From contig CAMFKP010000004.1 in assembly GCA_945957385.1 (NCBI GenBank), positions 53,338 through 117,337 of the forward strand: a stretch of DNA of 64,000 bases. The letters are read 5' to 3'. The notes under the pieces are model-generated. The model did not search any database. It saw nothing but the letters and a program-made list of their open reading frames with translations, and had not been told where the DNA came from. This DNA comes from an uncultured Aeromonadaceae bacterium. GTDB lineage: Bacteria; Pseudomonadota; Gammaproteobacteria; Enterobacterales; Aeromonadaceae. Positions 1 to 10,321 of the stretch are shown here, one piece after another; position 1 is the first letter of the stretch, and the number at the start of each line of letters is the position of its first letter. The translations under genes were made by a program, and so were the position numbers.

Positions 1-1331
1 ACCAGGCGCGCACCTTCCCAGGGGGTTCGCAACCACTTGGTGCGTCCCCACAAGCGCGTGAAATTGAGATCGGATCCCCAGGTCTGTTGTGAAAATTCCG
101 ACGTCAACATCACCCGGTCGCCCCACTCCGGATCGACCCCCTTATCAACCCGCAAGCGGTTCAAACTGACACCAGGCAGTAACAAAATACTGTTACCGGA
201 TGACAGCCCCTGGGTGAAATCTTCATATTCCACCCGAAAGAAATAATCCCGCTCCCAGGAACCGATTAATTTGGTCCAATAATGGACACCGGCTTGTAAT
301 TTGCTCGACTGGGTATCATTTAAATGTTTACCTTCATAACCCGTCTGCAAGTTATAATAATCATTAATCGGATCCTCACCGGGGATCCGATAATTAAAAT
401 TCAACTGTTGCACTGGCTGCGACACTTTAAATTGTGAAGTAAAACTGTGGCCATATTCATTCAGCCAGGGTTTTTCCCAGTTTAATTGCAGCCGAGGTCC
501 TTCGTCAGTGGAATAGCCGATCCCGGTCTCAACTAAATTGTCACTCTTCGGCTCCAAGCCAACATAAATCGGCACACGATAATTATCTGACTTATCAATT
601 AACGGCCGCACATCCACTTGTCGGAAATAACGGGTTTCCGAGAGCGATTGACTCAGGTTGGCCAACAGCTGCGCCTGATACTCATCACCTTCCTTAAAGG
701 GAATCAAGGGTCGGATCAATTTTTGACTCTGTTGCACCCCTTCAATTTTCACCGCACCAAAACGGTAGCGATGCCCGGACGAAAACTCGATATTTATTTC
801 GGCCTCGTTCTGCTCTTTATAAACCTTGACGACAGAGGCAACTAATTCCGCATCAAAATAACCGCGATTCAGGGCACGCGACTGTAAACCAGACTTGATT
901 GCCTCATATTTGCCGTGATTAAGAACATCACCGACTTTTAATGGCAAATTAGCAACATAGCGTGAAAAAGACTCATCGTTCAAGGCATCACCCCACAGGG
1001 TGATTTTTAACGAACGAATCACCACAGGTTTGCCACGGGTAATCTCTACATCCAGAAATCCGGGATCTTTTTCATCCTCATGCAACTGGATACGGGCATT
1101 ATAATAACCCAACGCCTGCAACCCTTTTTGTACTGCGGCGATAATTTTGTCGCGGCGATATTCCAATCGCCCAGCAGGAATACCGGGTAATGCTTCCAGA
1201 TAAATTTCAACATTATCCTGTAATTCACCGCCGATGCCGGTCACACGGTATTTCAGATCCTTAGCTTGAGCCACAGAACAAATAAGCAAGCTTGACCAGA
1301 AAATCAGTCGTATCCACATCGTTCTGCTCAT
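1..1331 (-). CDS. tamA: Translocation and assembly module subunit TamA (3' end cut by window)
   Basis: Reading the minus strand from 1331 gives an uninterrupted frame of about 443 codons that runs off the left edge. It begins with a signal peptide (MSRTMWIRL... to a likely cut after AQA near residue 23), continues with POTRA-like repeats and enters an Omp85-type beta-barrel. TamA works in the outer membrane with the inner-membrane protein TamB to assemble autotransporters and move lipids; family length is about 580 residues, so roughly the last quarter is missing. AGGA lies 7 bases before the ATG at 1331; a second ATG at 1319 is possible. The order fits tamA being followed by tamB beyond the left edge. 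BamA is the main alternative, but the short N-terminal part (about three POTRA units) favours TamA. Confidence 0.85.
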   Translation of the reverse strand, partial: MSRTMWIRLIFWSSLLICSVAQAKDLKYRVTGIGGELQDNVEIYLEALPGIPAGRLEYRRDKIIAAVQKGLQALGYYNARIQLHEDEKDPGFLDVEITRGKPVVIRSLKITLWGDALNDESFSRYVANLPLKVGDVLNHGKYEAIKSGLQSRALNRGYFDAELVASVVKVYKEQNEAEINIEFSSGHRYRFGAVKIEGVQQSQKLIRPLIPFKEGDEYQAQLLANLSQSLSETRYFRQVDVRPLIDKSDNYRVPIYVGLEPKSDNLVETGIGYSTDEGPRLQLNWEKPWLNEYGHSFTSQFKVSQPVQQLNFNYRIPGEDPINDYYNLQTGYEGKHLNDTQSSKLQAGVHYWTKLIGSWERDYFFRVEYEDFTQGLSSGNSILLLPGVSLNRLRVDKGVDPEWGDRVMLTSEFSQQTWGSDLNFTRLWGRTKWLRTPWEGARL

Positions 1332-1505
1332 GCCGGAATCCTGTTCACTCTGTGCTTGACCTCTGGTGGCCGATACATCAACCGAGCCGTGTTCTGGAGT
1401 CGCCCGCGCATATTAACACAGCCTGCACCGGCTATCAGCCCGCGCAAAGCTTGCGCCCCGGCTAGGCTTATCACAAAATCGCGCAACTTTTTATCGGAGG
1501 ACACT

Positions 1506-1781
1506 ATGAAGGCCGCCGCAGTACATATTCTCGTCAAAACTCGCCCCGAAGCAGAAAAATTACTCAAACAACTGGAAAAAGGTGCCTCATTCAGTGAACT
1601 GGCACGCCGTCATTCGCTGTGCCCCTCCGGGAAACGCGGTGGCGACCTGGGGGAATTTCGTCGCGGACAAATGGTCAAGCCATTTGATGATGCCGTGTTC
1701 CGTGGCGAATTGCTGAAAGTCCTCGGACCGATAAAAACCAGTTTCGGTTTTCACCTGATCAAGGTGCTGTATCGCGGTTGA
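1506..1781 (+). CDS. ppiC: Parvulin-type peptidyl-prolyl cis-trans isomerase PpiC
   Basis: A 91-residue single-domain parvulin. It shows HILVKT at the N-terminus, a GGDLGEF segment in the middle and FGFHLIKV at the C-terminus, all typical of cytoplasmic PpiC (E. coli about 93 residues). It catalyses cis-trans isomerisation of proline peptide bonds in folding proteins. There is no signal peptide. GGAGG stands 5 bases before the ATG. The open frame extends upstream to 1356, but the added residues do not resemble parvulins, so I take the ATG at 1506. It is divergent from tamA. Confidence 0.93.
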   Translation: MKAAAVHILVKTRPEAEKLLKQLEKGASFSELARRHSLCPSGKRGGDLGEFRRGQMVKPFDDAVFRGELLKVLGPIKTSFGFHLIKVLYRG

Positions 1782-1832
1782 TGTTAAAAAGGCGCTGGTA
1801 ATCATCATCGTCTGTCACTACTCTGTTGGCGC

Positions 1833-1975
1833 TTATTCTCAGGGCGGGGTGCAATTCCCCACCGGCGGTGATCCTGTTTCAGGCAGCCCGCGAGCGTTTC
1901 TGCAACGGCAGAAAGTCAGCAGATCCGGTGTGAATCCGGAGCCGACGGTATAGTCCGGATGAAAGAGGATAGGAC
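1833..1975 (+). promoter_or_regulatory. FMN riboswitch (RFN element)
   Basis: The leader of ribB carries the conserved RFN blocks in order: AGGGCGGGGTGCAATTCCCC, ACCGGCGGTGAT, a variable stem with the AGCCCGCGAGCG block, GATCCGGTGTGAATCCGGAGCCGACGG in pieces, and TAGTCCGGATGAAAGAGGA. It binds flavin mononucleotide in the mRNA and lowers ribB expression. The expression platform (about 1990-2060) may form a GGGATG/CATGCCC stem followed by eight T, which would suit transcription termination; that part is inference. Confidence 0.96.
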
Positions 1976-2063
1976 AGTTCACCTCAACGTTTCCCTTACG
2001 GGATGCGTGTGTCTGCCTTTTCCATGCCCTGATTCTGGTAATTTTTTTTCAAGGAGCGTTACC

Positions 2064-2720
2064 ATGGATCAGTCCCTGCTTTCCCTTTATGGCACCCCTT
2101 TGGCCCGCGTCGAAGCGGGCCTCGCCGCCTTGCGCCACGGACGTGGTGTCTTGGTGGTCGATGATGAAAACCGCGAGAACGAAGGCGACCTCATTTTTTC
2201 GGCCCAGCATCTGACCCCAGCCCAGATGGCGCTAATGATTCGCGAAGGCTCCGGCATCGTCTGCCTGTGCCTGACTGACGAGCAAGTGCGTCGTTTGGCG
2301 CTGCCAATGATGGTGGAGCATAATTCCAGTCAAAATCAGACCGCCTTTACCGTCAGTATCGAAGCCGCCAGTGGCGTCACCACCGGCGTCTCCGCCCAGG
2401 ACAGGGTCACCACCATCAAAGCCGCCACCGCCGCCCATGCCCGTCCGGAGGATTTACATCGGCCAGGGCACGTGTTTCCGCTACGCGCGCGTGATGGCGG
2501 TGTCCTGGAGCGCCGTGGCCATACCGAGGCCACCATCGATCTGATGCGCCTGGCTGGTCTAGAACCCAATGGCGTGTTGTGCGAGTTGACGAATCCCGAT
2601 GGCACCATGGCCCGACTGCCAGAGGTTATCGCCTTTGCCCAACGCCATGATATGCCGGTACTCAGCGTAGAAGATCTGGTGCAGTACCGTCAGCAACCGT
2701 CGTTAGCCGCAGCAAGCTGA
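2064..2720 (+). CDS. ribB: 3,4-dihydroxy-2-butanone-4-phosphate synthase
   Basis: A 218-residue stand-alone RibB, matching the length of the E. coli enzyme (217). It converts ribulose 5-phosphate into formate and 3,4-dihydroxy-2-butanone 4-phosphate for riboflavin synthesis in the cytoplasm. The metal and substrate loop [11 protein letters not shown] starts near residue 33 and the RPGHVFPL and GHTEATIDL motifs are present. There is no fused GTP cyclohydrolase II domain. AAGGAGCG precedes the ATG at 2064. Expression is expected to be controlled by the FMN riboswitch just upstream. The frame upstream of 2064 lies inside the riboswitch and is not coding. Confidence 0.96.
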   Translation: MDQSLLSLYGTPLARVEAGLAALRHGRGVLVVDDENRENEGDLIFSAQHLTPAQMALMIREGSGIVCLCLTDEQVRRLALPMMVEHNSSQNQTAFTVSIEAASGVTTGVSAQDRVTTIKAATAAHARPEDLHRPGHVFPLRARDGGVLERRGHTEATIDLMRLAGLEPNGVLCELTNPDGTMARLPEVIAFAQRHDMPVLSVEDLVQYRQQPSLAAAS

Positions 2721-2745
2721 AGCTCACTGCTGCCATAGTGTCACG

Positions 2746-2767
2746 ATCGGGGGGAACCCCCGATTTT
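2746..2767. terminator. Intrinsic terminator between convergent ribB and the CBS gene
   Basis: A GC-rich hairpin, ATCGGGGG/CCCCCGAT with a GAA-type loop, followed by TTTT on the plus strand. It sits between the ends of two convergent genes and overlaps the stop of the CBS gene, so it mainly serves ribB. Confidence 0.75.
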
Positions 2768-3191
2768 AGCGAGGTGGATGATGCGCGAAGCAGCTGGCCA
2801 TCGTCGTCACCATAGCCTGTAGCACATGGTGCCGGCTGATGAGGCCCAGCAGCTTGCCTTCGGCATCCACAACCGGATAAGTTCGCGGCTTGGGTCCCAT
2901 CATCGTCTGAGCCAACTCGACGATACTGTCATCTGCACTGACCGTCAGCACCTCGCGCTGCATCATGTCAGCAACGGTGGCTAACGGCTCGCACAGATAG
3001 CAGGCTTCCAGCCCTTCCCGTAAACAGTCCTGTTCCGATAAAAAGCCGACCACCCGGTGTTGCTGATCGATGACAGGGCCACCACCGGTTCGGCTGTGCG
3101 CCAGGGCGACTAATGCCTCATAGAGACTCTCGTCCTCACGGAATGTGACTGGTCGCGGGTCCATATAGTCCGCCACTCGAATGGATTCCAT
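2766..3191 (-). CDS. CBS-domain-pair protein
   Basis: A 141-residue protein made of two CBS domains (about residues 7-60 and 73-130); MDPRPVTFREDESLYEAL opens the first and MMQREVLTVSADDSIVELAQ the second. No other domain is present. Such stand-alone pairs usually bind adenine nucleotides and sense energy state, but the partner is unknown. The chosen ATG at 3191 has GGAGGAAGCAGC in front; the longer frame to 3311 overlaps the htpX 3' end and is unlikely. Its own promoter probably lies in the 88-bp gap after htpX, since an htpX terminator intervenes. Confidence 0.85.
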   Translation of the reverse strand: MESIRVADYMDPRPVTFREDESLYEALVALAHSRTGGGPVIDQQHRVVGFLSEQDCLREGLEACYLCEPLATVADMMQREVLTVSADDSIVELAQTMMGPKPRTYPVVDAEGKLLGLISRHHVLQAMVTTMASCFAHHPPR

Positions 3192-3237
3192 GCTGCTTCC
3201 TCCGCACGTCTTTGCCTTAAGGATAGATGGCGGACAA

Positions 3238-3267
3238 TAAAAAGGGCTGCCGAGGCAGCCCCTTTTA
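3238..3267 (-). terminator. Intrinsic terminator of htpX
   Basis: On the minus strand AAAAGGGGCTGC/GCAGCCCTTTTT forms a strong stem with a short loop and a U-tract, 12 bases past the htpX stop. The A-run on the other side makes it potentially bidirectional. Confidence 0.85.
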
Positions 3268-3279
3268 ACAGCATGCGAC

Positions 3280-4164
3280 TCAGTGGAAAACGGTCTGGCG
3301 CAACGCCTCAATACGCTTTTCCAACGGCGGGTGGCTCAAGAACAGTTCACTCATGGAACGCTTGCCATTGATACCAAATGCCATCATGGCACCCTCCATC
3401 TGCGGCTCATTGCCGCGACGCAGACGCTCCAGCGCGGCAATCATCTTGTCGCGACCAACCAGCTGCGCTGAGCCAGCATCGGCACGGAATTCACGCTGAC
3501 GCGAGAACCACATGACGATGATCGACGCCAGAACGCCAAAGACCATTTCCAGTGCAAAGACGATGACGTAGTAAGCCAAGCCGCCCATTCCCGCACCCTG
3601 TTCTTCATCGTTGCTGCGGAAAAAGTTACTAATCAGGCCTGCCACCATACGAGCCAGGAAGATAACGAAGGTGTTAACCACCCCCTGGATCAGCGCCAGC
3701 GTCACCATGTCACCATTGGCTACGTGGCTGACTTCGTGCGCCAGGACCGCCTCTGCTTCATCGCGGCTCATGCTGTATAGCAAGCCGGAGCTGACGGCCA
3801 CCAGAGCACTATTACGGTTGGCGCCTGTAGCAAAGGCGTTCATATCCGGCGACTCGTAAATGCCAACCTCAGGCATGCCAATCCCTGCTTGCTGAGCTTG
3901 ACGCTGTACCGTTGTCACCAGCCAATGTTCCACTTCGGTACGAGGCTGTTCGATCACCTGAACACCGTAGCTGCGCTTGGCCATCCATTTGGACATCAGC
4001 AAAGAGATAATGGAGCCGCCAAAACCGAATACCGCCGCCAACACCAGCAGACCACTGGTACTACGACTATCAACGCCCAGCCAGCGAGTGACGATGCTCA
4101 GTACGATCGACAGCACCAGCATCACGGCCAGGTTGGTTAGCAGAAACAACGCTATGCGTTTCAT
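3280..4164 (-). CDS. htpX: Membrane zinc metalloprotease HtpX
   Basis: A 294-residue M48-family protease, the size of E. coli HtpX (293). Two N-terminal membrane segments (about 3-25 and 38-58) precede the catalytic domain with HEVSH at residues 143-147 (zinc ligands H143 and H147, catalytic E144) and a downstream REFRAD segment that should supply the third ligand. Two more hydrophobic stretches follow the active site. It degrades damaged inner-membrane proteins together with FtsH. The ATG at 4164 is preceded by GAGGAATCAAG; the 21 residues upstream do not look like HtpX. I did not find a convincing heat-shock promoter. Confidence 0.95.
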   Translation of the reverse strand: MKRIALFLLTNLAVMLVLSIVLSIVTRWLGVDSRSTSGLLVLAAVFGFGGSIISLLMSKWMAKRSYGVQVIEQPRTEVEHWLVTTVQRQAQQAGIGMPEVGIYESPDMNAFATGANRNSALVAVSSGLLYSMSRDEAEAVLAHEVSHVANGDMVTLALIQGVVNTFVIFLARMVAGLISNFFRSNDEEQGAGMGGLAYYVIVFALEMVFGVLASIIVMWFSRQREFRADAGSAQLVGRDKMIAALERLRRGNEPQMEGAMMAFGINGKRSMSELFLSHPPLEKRIEALRQTVFH

Positions 4165-4392
4165 CTTGATTCCTCGGTTCAACAGATTGACATCAAGCCC
4201 ACGCTTGAATGTGGCATTTAATATCACATTTTAACGTGGCGTATTAGCAGTCTTACTCAGAGCATCTTGTCAGTTTTAACCTGATAAAAAGCAGATACAA
4301 AAACAAGCCAATACTGACACTCGTCATTACCTGTCCATCTTAGCCCGCGTTTTCTGAACGGGAGTCAAATAGACAGGCAATTTATGAGGCCA

Positions 4393-5076
4393 TCAGGCCA
4401 GCAATGCGGAAATATCGAGGTAATGGCCGAGATCGGATTCAAATGGGCGGGCAAGATATGGGATCTCTCCCAAAAAAGGCTCGCTGATCAAGCTCTTGAG
4501 CGTTTCAACATTTGCCTTGTAATGACTCATACCTGGGTGGATCTGGTTGATACACCAACCCGCAATACGCAAACGATCACGCTGTATGGCCTCATAGGTC
4601 AACATGGCATGATTCATACAGCCTAACTTGACACCAATCACCAATATCACCGGCAAATCTTCGTGTCTGACCCAATCAGAGAGGAAATGGCCATGACCGA
4701 CCGGCAAACGCCAGCCACCGGCACCTTCGACAAACAACACGTCGGCATCGGTTTCGCGCAAGCGATTCAACCCTTCAGACAACACATCAAACTCAATCGG
4801 AACGCCAGTCTCTTCGGCAGCAATGTGCGGGGCAATGTGCGGTTCAAAGCAGTAACCGACCACTTCGTCATACGCCAGATGCAAAGAGGTATTTTTTTGC
4901 AGCATGACCACGTCCTGATTACACAGGCCATCCTCCATCAAATCACAGCCTGAAGCGACCGGCTTGTATGCCGCCGTCAATAAACCCTGTTTGTTCGCCG
5001 CACGCAGTAGTGCCACCGTCGAGACGGTCTTGCCGACCTCGGTGTCCGTTCCTGTGATGAAGAAGGTTTTTGTCAT
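4393..5076 (-). CDS. bioD: Dethiobiotin synthetase
   Basis: A 227-residue BioD. The ATP-binding loop GTDTEVGKT is at residues 9-17 and the conserved VEGAGGW segment lies near residue 115. It closes the ureido ring of dethiobiotin from diaminopelargonate, CO2 and ATP. It is the last gene of a minus-strand bioBFCD operon: its ATG overlaps the bioC stop by 4 bases (ATGA type). The order bioB-F-C-D is that of E. coli. Confidence 0.95.
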   Translation of the reverse strand: MTKTFFITGTDTEVGKTVSTVALLRAANKQGLLTAAYKPVASGCDLMEDGLCNQDVVMLQKNTSLHLAYDEVVGYCFEPHIAPHIAAEETGVPIEFDVLSEGLNRLRETDADVLFVEGAGGWRLPVGHGHFLSDWVRHEDLPVILVIGVKLGCMNHAMLTYEAIQRDRLRIAGWCINQIHPGMSHYKANVETLKSLISEPFLGEIPYLARPFESDLGHYLDISALLA

Positions 5077-5858
5077 CGAACTAAAACTCCATAGCAGACT
5101 TCATAACTGAGTGGCAGAAATCCAGACAAATCCCGTTGCTGTTCATACGCACATTCCAGTCTCCGCAGGCGCTCACGCCCACCCAAACCACCTTGACGCA
5201 CACCTGATACCTGACTGGCTCCTATTCCCTTGAGCCCCATCAGTAAGTCACGCAGATTTTGATATTGCAAGCCATGTTTCCGACTCTCCCAGTGTACGCA
5301 ACGAAAACCCTGTTGCTCCGACCAGGTTCGCAGCTGAGGCTCAGGCACAAAGTAGTTAACATGGTCAAACGAATCCAGACAGGCCCAGGCGCGCCGCAAT
5401 TCGTCCAGGCTACCCTGGCATAGCGTAGCAAACACCAGATAGCCACCTGGTCGTATCACCCGATACAACTCGGCCAACAAATCGGTATAGGAATGGCACC
5501 ACTGAATCGCCAAGCTACTGAACACTACATCCAGCGACGCCGCCGCCAATGGCAACTGTTCTGCATCGCCACACAAAAAGAGTGCCTGCTCATGACGCTG
5601 TCTGGCCTGATGTAACATGCCCGAGGCAAGATCCAGTGCGAGCAACTGCTCAGATAAAGGTTGCAGACTTTGCAGGAAAAAACCGGTACCACATCCCAAA
5701 TCGAGAACAACCTCATGTTTTCCATCCGGAATCAATGAAAGCAGATGCTGACCGACATCCTGCTGGAAACGGGCATAGCGATCATAGTGTTGCGCCGCGT
5801 GACCAAACCGCAGCGCCAGGGCCTGTTTGTCTACCGCCCCCACAGTCATCTCAGTCAT
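5073..5858 (-). CDS. bioC: Malonyl-ACP O-methyltransferase
   Basis: A 261-residue SAM-dependent methyltransferase. Motif I, VVLDLGCGTG, is at residues 50-59. BioC methylates malonyl-ACP so that fatty-acid synthase can build the pimeloyl chain of biotin. The ATG at 5858 has GAGGTGTGTCC before it and overlaps the end of bioF by 8 bases; the frame extends upstream into bioF without family similarity. Translational coupling within bioBFCD is likely. No bioH (the partner esterase) is in the window. Confidence 0.93.
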   Translation of the reverse strand: MTEMTVGAVDKQALALRFGHAAQHYDRYARFQQDVGQHLLSLIPDGKHEVVLDLGCGTGFFLQSLQPLSEQLLALDLASGMLHQARQRHEQALFLCGDAEQLPLAAASLDVVFSSLAIQWCHSYTDLLAELYRVIRPGGYLVFATLCQGSLDELRRAWACLDSFDHVNYFVPEPQLRTWSEQQGFRCVHWESRKHGLQYQNLRDLLMGLKGIGASQVSGVRQGGLGGRERLRRLECAYEQQRDLSGFLPLSYEVCYGVLVR

Positions 5859-7017
5859 GGACACACCTCGACCACTCCTGCACCAGCGCCTGTAACATGG
5901 CATCGACCTGCTGCTCATCATGTGCCGCCGTCAGGGTAATGCGCAGGCGGGCCTCGCCTTTGGGAACAGTCGGTGGGCGCATCGCCGAGATCCAGAAGCC
6001 TCGTGCACGCATGGCGTCAGCCAACGTCATGGCCTGAAGACTGTCGCCCACCAGCAAAGGCTGGATTGCGGTTTCCGAAGGCAACAGCGGTAATCCTAAC
6101 GCGTGCGCACCTTGTCGGAAGCGCCTCACGGCGGCTTGCAACTGTGCTCGTGGTTCATCGGCACTCTGTACCCAGCGTACTGCGGCCAGCGTCGCCACGG
6201 CCTGCGCGGGGGGCATATGGGTGCTGTAAACGTAATCGCGGGAGAAATTAACTAGATAATCAATCAGTTCACGTCGCCCAGCCACGAATGCGCCAGCGGT
6301 TCCGAGCGCCTTGCCAAACGTTGCCATCAAGACATCTGGTTGCTCGCTGCCCACACCTTGATAAGCGAGCGTCCCCCGCCCGTTGGTGCCGTGCACACCC
6401 AGTCCATGAGCATCGTCCAGCATCCACCAGTTTTTGCTCTGGCGAGCCAGCGCCTGCAAACCGGCACAAGGAGCCTGATCACCGTCCATGCTGAAGACCC
6501 CTTCACTGACGATAAGACCTTGTGCCGGAGCCAGCAACGCTGCCAGATGCGCCAAATCATTGTGCCGGAATCGACGCATCCGGCAGCAGTGCTGACTGCC
6601 CGCTTCCTGTAATGAGGCATGGTTGAGGCGATCTTGCCAAACCGTGTGTTCGGCAGCCAACAAGCTCTTGATCACGGCCTGATTGGCAGCAAAACCACTG
6701 GAAAACAGCATCACCGCCTCGACATTAAGCCACTCGGCAATCGCCTCTTCGAGTTCACGGTGCGCCGCCGTGTAACCGGTCACCAAGGGGGATGCACCAG
6801 AACCCGCGCCCCATGACGCCAGGCCGGCTTGCCACGCCGAGCGAATCAACGGGTTTTGACTGGCGCCCAGATAGTCGTTAGACGAGAAATTGATGTACTC
6901 TCGGCCATCCACCACCATGCGCGTCCCGATTACCTGCGCGCTGCAGTTGCGCGCGCGCAGCAATCCTTGTTCTTGCCGCGCTTGCAGGGCTGATGCCAGC
7001 GAGAATGGACCATCAAC
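5851..7017 (-). CDS. bioF: 8-amino-7-oxononanoate synthase
   Basis: A PLP enzyme of the alpha-oxoamine synthase family that condenses pimeloyl thioester with alanine. It shows NFSSNDYLG near the N-terminus, LDDAHGLGV and the PLP-lysine segment [14 protein letters not shown] choose a GTG start at 7017, which gives 388 residues (E. coli 384), overlaps the bioB stop by 5 bases (GTGGTTGA) and has AGGA about 10 bases upstream. ATG codons at 7095 and 7068 in the same frame would add up to 26 residues and a long overlap with bioB. The start is therefore uncertain, the identity is not. Confidence 0.93.
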   Translation of the reverse strand, partial: VDGPFSLASALQARQEQGLLRARNCSAQVIGTRMVVDGREYINFSSNDYLGASQNPLIRSAWQAGLASWGAGSGASPLVTGYTAAHRELEEAIAEWLNVEAVMLFSSGFAANQAVIKSLLAAEHTVWQDRLNHASLQEAGSQHCCRMRRFRHNDLAHLAALLAPAQGLIVSEGVFSMDGDQAPCAGLQALARQSKNWWMLDDAHGLGVHGTNGRGTLAYQGVGSEQPDVLMATFGKALGTAGAFVAGRRELIDYLVNFSRDYVYSTHMPPAQAVATLAAVRWVQSADEPRAQLQAAVRRFRQGAHALGLPLLPSETAIQPLLVGDSLQAMTLADAMRARGFWISAMRPPTVPKGEARLRITLTAAHDEQQVDAMLQALVQEWSRCVHD

Positions 7018-8104
7018 CACGGCTAGCTTGTCCTGCTGGCATTGGTGCGCGGCGTGGCTTGGTGGCATCGTAAAACAGCGCATCATCGTCATCACGCTTG
7101 GCCTGCATGGCTTCGTGCAGTGCCTGCTCCTGCATCAAATCTGGTTTCTGTACCCGCTGCTCTGGCTGGATCCCCAGACGCTTGAACAGCTGCATATCGC
7201 TGTTCTCATCCGGGTTGGCGGTAGTCAACAGCTTACAACCATAGAAAATCGAGTTGGCCCCCGCGAAGAAACAGAGCGCCTGCATCTGCTCGTTCATCTT
7301 TTCCCGTCCGGCAGACAACCGGACATGGGAAGCCGGCATCATGATGCGCGCAACGGCAATAATGCGGATGAAGTCGAACGGGTCGACATCATCTTGCTGC
7401 TCCAGCGGCGTTCCCTTGACCTTGACCAGCATGTTGATCGGCACGCTTTCTGGTTGCGGAGACAGATTTGCCAACTGCACCAACAACCCGGCCCGATCAT
7501 TGGCCGACTCCCCCATGCCCACAATGCCGCCGGAACAGATTTTCATGCCGGCATCGCGTACGTGCTGCAGCGTATCGAGACGATCCTGATAGCTGCGCGT
7601 GGAGATGATCTCGCCATAAAACTCCGGCGACGTATCGAGATTGTGGTTGTAATAATCCAGGCCGGCGTCTGCCAGTCGCAGCGCCTGATCGGCCGTCAAC
7701 ATACCCAGGGTCATGCAGGTTTCCATGCCCATCGCTTTAACCTCCTGCACCATGCGCAGCAAGTAGGGCATGTCCCGATCATGGGGATTACGCCAAGCGG
7801 CGCCCATGCAGAAACGGGATGAGCCGGCAGCCTTGGCTTCGCGCGCACGCTCCAGCACCTGCTCCACTTCCATCAACCGCTCGCTCTCAAGCCCGGTCTT
7901 GTAACGGGCACTTTGCGGACAGTATTTGCAATCTTCCGGGCAGGCGCCCGTCTTGATCGACAGCAGGGTACTGACTTGCACCTGATTGGCATCAAAATAT
8001 TGACGATGCACCTGCTGGGCACGAAACAGCAGATCGTTGAATGGCAACGCAAACAGCGCATTAACCTCGCTGACGAGCCAATCGTGGCGGATGGCAGCCT
8101 CCAT
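7013..8104 (-). CDS. bioB: Biotin synthase
   Basis: A 363-residue radical-SAM enzyme that inserts sulfur into dethiobiotin. The SAM cluster motif CxxxCxxC is at C55, C59 and C62 ([14 protein letters not shown]). [11 protein letters not shown] and SAGREKM match the family, including the arginine that binds the [2Fe-2S] donor cluster. It is the first gene of bioBFCD and is transcribed away from bioA. GAGGGACCC precedes the ATG at 8104. Confidence 0.97.
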   Translation of the reverse strand: MEAAIRHDWLVSEVNALFALPFNDLLFRAQQVHRQYFDANQVQVSTLLSIKTGACPEDCKYCPQSARYKTGLESERLMEVEQVLERAREAKAAGSSRFCMGAAWRNPHDRDMPYLLRMVQEVKAMGMETCMTLGMLTADQALRLADAGLDYYNHNLDTSPEFYGEIISTRSYQDRLDTLQHVRDAGMKICSGGIVGMGESANDRAGLLVQLANLSPQPESVPINMLVKVKGTPLEQQDDVDPFDFIRIIAVARIMMPASHVRLSAGREKMNEQMQALCFFAGANSIFYGCKLLTTANPDENSDMQLFKRLGIQPEQRVQKPDLMQEQALHEAMQAKRDDDDALFYDATKPRRAPMPAGQASRG

Positions 8105-8205
8105 GGGTCCCTCTTTTTATGATGTAAACAGACTTGGCTAGTCTAGGGAGAGGCCGTATTCTGTCAACCTAAAGCACAAATAAAGCATTGACATCGGAGT
8201 ATTTT

Positions 8206-9480
8206 TTGAGCGATTTCGAGTTTGATCGTCAGCATATCTGGCATCCCTATACCTCGTTGACCCACCCGCTGCCGACCTATGAAGTTGCTTCCGCTCAAGG
8301 CTGCACGCTGACATTAGCGGATGGCCGAACGCTGGTTGATGGCATGTCCTCATGGTGGGCGTGCTTGCACGGCTACAATGTGCCAGCACTGAATGCAGCC
8401 GCTCAGACCCAGCTGAGCAAGATGGCCCATGTCATGTTTGGTGGCATTCGCCATGCTCCCGCCACCAGGTTGTGTCGCCACCTGGTCGACTTGACGCCGC
8501 CAGCACTACAACATGTGTTCCTCGCTGACTCCGGCTCGGTCGCGGTTGAAGTCGCCTTGAAAATGGCGCTGCAATACTGGCAAAGCCGCGGCGCTCCCCG
8601 TTCGCGTTTTGTGGCCCTGCGGGGTGGCTATCATGGCGATACGTTTGGCGCCATGAGTGTCACCGATCCCGATGGCAGCATGCACAGTCTGTACAAGGGC
8701 TTTGTCGCCGAACACTGGTTTGTTCCCGCGCCCCGCAGCCGCTTTGACGGTGACTGGTTAGCAGATGACTGTAACGAGCTCGACGCCTTGCTCGCCCAAC
8801 ACCACGCCGAAGTCGCGGCGATAGTCCTCGAACCCATAGTGCAAGGTGCTGGCGGCATGCGTTTTTATCACCCTGACTATCTCAAGAACGTGCGCGCACT
8901 GTGCGACCGGTACGGGGTGTTATTAATCGCCGATGAGATCGCGACCGGTTTTGGCCGCACCGGCAAACTGTTTGCCTGTGAGTGGGCCGGGATCAGTCCG
9001 GATATTCTCTGTGTCGGCAAAGCGTTGACCGGGGGTTATATGACACTGTCCGCCACCTTGACGACCACGCATGTGATGCAGGAAATCTGTAACGGTCAAG
9101 CCGGTGTGCTGATGCACGGTCCAACCTTTATGGCCAACCCTCTGGCCTGTGCCGTGGCCTGTGCCTCGATTGAACTGCTGCTAAGCTCGCCGTGGCAAAG
9201 CCGGGTGCAGGCGATTGAACGCCAGCTGCGCCAGGCATTGCTGCCTCTGGCTGCACATCCTGCCGTCGCGGATGTGCGCGTTCTCGGCGCCATCGGCGTG
9301 GTGGAAACGCGGCAACCGGTCGATATGGCGCGGCTGCAAGCCAAGTTTGTCGAACTCGGCGTCTGGATCCGTCCGTTCGGCCGGTTGATCTACCTGATGC
9401 CACCATATGTCATCCGCTCCGAGGAGCTCAGACGACTCACCGATGCCGTCAGCACTGTGCTGGCCTTGATGGCAGAGTGA
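8206..9480 (+). CDS. bioA: Adenosylmethionine-8-amino-7-oxononanoate aminotransferase
   Basis: A 424-residue class-III aminotransferase, E. coli BioA being 429. It uses SAM as amino donor to make diaminopelargonic acid. The N-terminus [12 protein letters not shown], the cofactor segment [12 protein letters not shown] and the PLP-lysine segment [10 protein letters not shown] are present. The start is a TTG: at 8206 a TTG follows CGGAG with 6-base spacing and yields an N-terminus aligned with BioA. Another in-frame TTG at 8188 lacks a ribosome site and there is no ATG near. It is divergent from bioBFCD. Confidence 0.93.
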   Translation: MSDFEFDRQHIWHPYTSLTHPLPTYEVASAQGCTLTLADGRTLVDGMSSWWACLHGYNVPALNAAAQTQLSKMAHVMFGGIRHAPATRLCRHLVDLTPPALQHVFLADSGSVAVEVALKMALQYWQSRGAPRSRFVALRGGYHGDTFGAMSVTDPDGSMHSLYKGFVAEHWFVPAPRSRFDGDWLADDCNELDALLAQHHAEVAAIVLEPIVQGAGGMRFYHPDYLKNVRALCDRYGVLLIADEIATGFGRTGKLFACEWAGISPDILCVGKALTGGYMTLSATLTTTHVMQEICNGQAGVLMHGPTFMANPLACAVACASIELLLSSPWQSRVQAIERQLRQALLPLAAHPAVADVRVLGAIGVVETRQPVDMARLQAKFVELGVWIRPFGRLIYLMPPYVIRSEELRRLTDAVSTVLALMAE

Positions 9481-9542
9481 ACCAGCTTGCGTCACAGCAG
9501 CGTGTGACAGCCCTGCCGCACGGCTCGCGCTGTGGTAACATG

Positions 9543-9565
9543 GCGGCACAGTTTAGCTGTGCCGC
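9543..9565. other. Perfect hairpin downstream of bioA
   Basis: GCGGCACAG and CTGTGCCGC are perfect 9-bp arms around a TTTAG loop, 60 bases after the bioA stop. No T-run follows, so it may be a weak or Rho-assisted terminator or an mRNA 3'-end stabiliser. Confidence 0.5.
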
Positions 9566-9589
9566 TGTGGCCATGAATGGAAGCAATCG

Positions 9590-10321
9590 ATGCGCATCTC
9601 TATCGCCGGCAAAGTCTGTTTTATCCTCTTGCTGATCTTCTCCTCGGTATTACTGGCCATCACAGGGCTGCAAACCCAGCGCGAGCTCGCGCAACTGCAG
9701 CTGATCGCCCGCTGGCAGGGTGAACAACAGCTGGAACACTATTTCCGCTACCTTGATTTGCGCCTGCAAGACCGCATCCCCCTGGCGCCGTATCAGGCCG
9801 CCAACGCAACGCCGATTCGGCTTACCGCTGGCGATACCTCACTGCCCGCCAGCATCCAACAACGGCTACCCCTGCAAACACAGCACGACGCAATCAGCAC
9901 CGGTGAAACACACCACACTCAAGGCAATCAAAGCTGGCTGACGGTGACACGCCCCTATCTATTGACCCGCGAGCTGCAGGCGGCCTGCGGCGCCCAGTGT
10001 CAGGCGCTCACGGTAGGGCAGCAGCTCGGCATGGCCAGCGTGCAAGTTCCCCTGACGGCAGCGCGCGAGAAAGTCGAAACAGCCGTACTAAAAACCGCCC
10101 TGCTGCTGAGTCTGCTATTTGGCGCCGGCGTGCTGCTGGCGTTGTACATTATCCGCCGCCAAGTCGTCGCGCCGTTACAACAGATCTCCATCGCCATGGA
10201 GCGTGCCAGCGATCTGGGTGACCATACCATCCGTCTGCCGGTCGCCGCCCGCAACGACGAGCTCACCCGCTTGAGTGAAAACTTCAACCAGCTGATGGAC
10301 AGCCTGACGCCGCGGCGTTAG
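9590..10321 (+). CDS. HAMP-domain membrane protein without output domain
   Basis: A 243-residue protein with an N-terminal membrane segment (about 7-26), a periplasmic part of some 140 residues, a second membrane segment (about 166-186) and a HAMP domain to the end (RRQVVAPLQQISIAMERASD, then DELTRLSENFNQLMDSL). The layout is that of a sensor kinase, chemoreceptor or diguanylate cyclase, but the chain stops right after HAMP at a clean TAG. The periplasmic part has a CGAQC pair of cysteines near residue 132 and does not match a sensor domain I can name. It lies alone between bioA and asnS. Function unknown; it might pair with a separate signalling protein. Confidence 0.75.
   Translation: MRISIAGKVCFILLLIFSSVLLAITGLQTQRELAQLQLIARWQGEQQLEHYFRYLDLRLQDRIPLAPYQAANATPIRLTAGDTSLPASIQQRLPLQTQHDAISTGETHHTQGNQSWLTVTRPYLLTRELQAACGAQCQALTVGQQLGMASVQVPLTAAREKVETAVLKTALLLSLLFGAGVLLALYIIRRQVVAPLQQISIAMERASDLGDHTIRLPVAARNDELTRLSENFNQLMDSLTPRR

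Noticed and set aside
4165..4260. Heat-shock (sigma-32) promoter of htpX
   Set aside because: No CTTGAAA-N13-CCCCAT-like pair found at a sensible distance.
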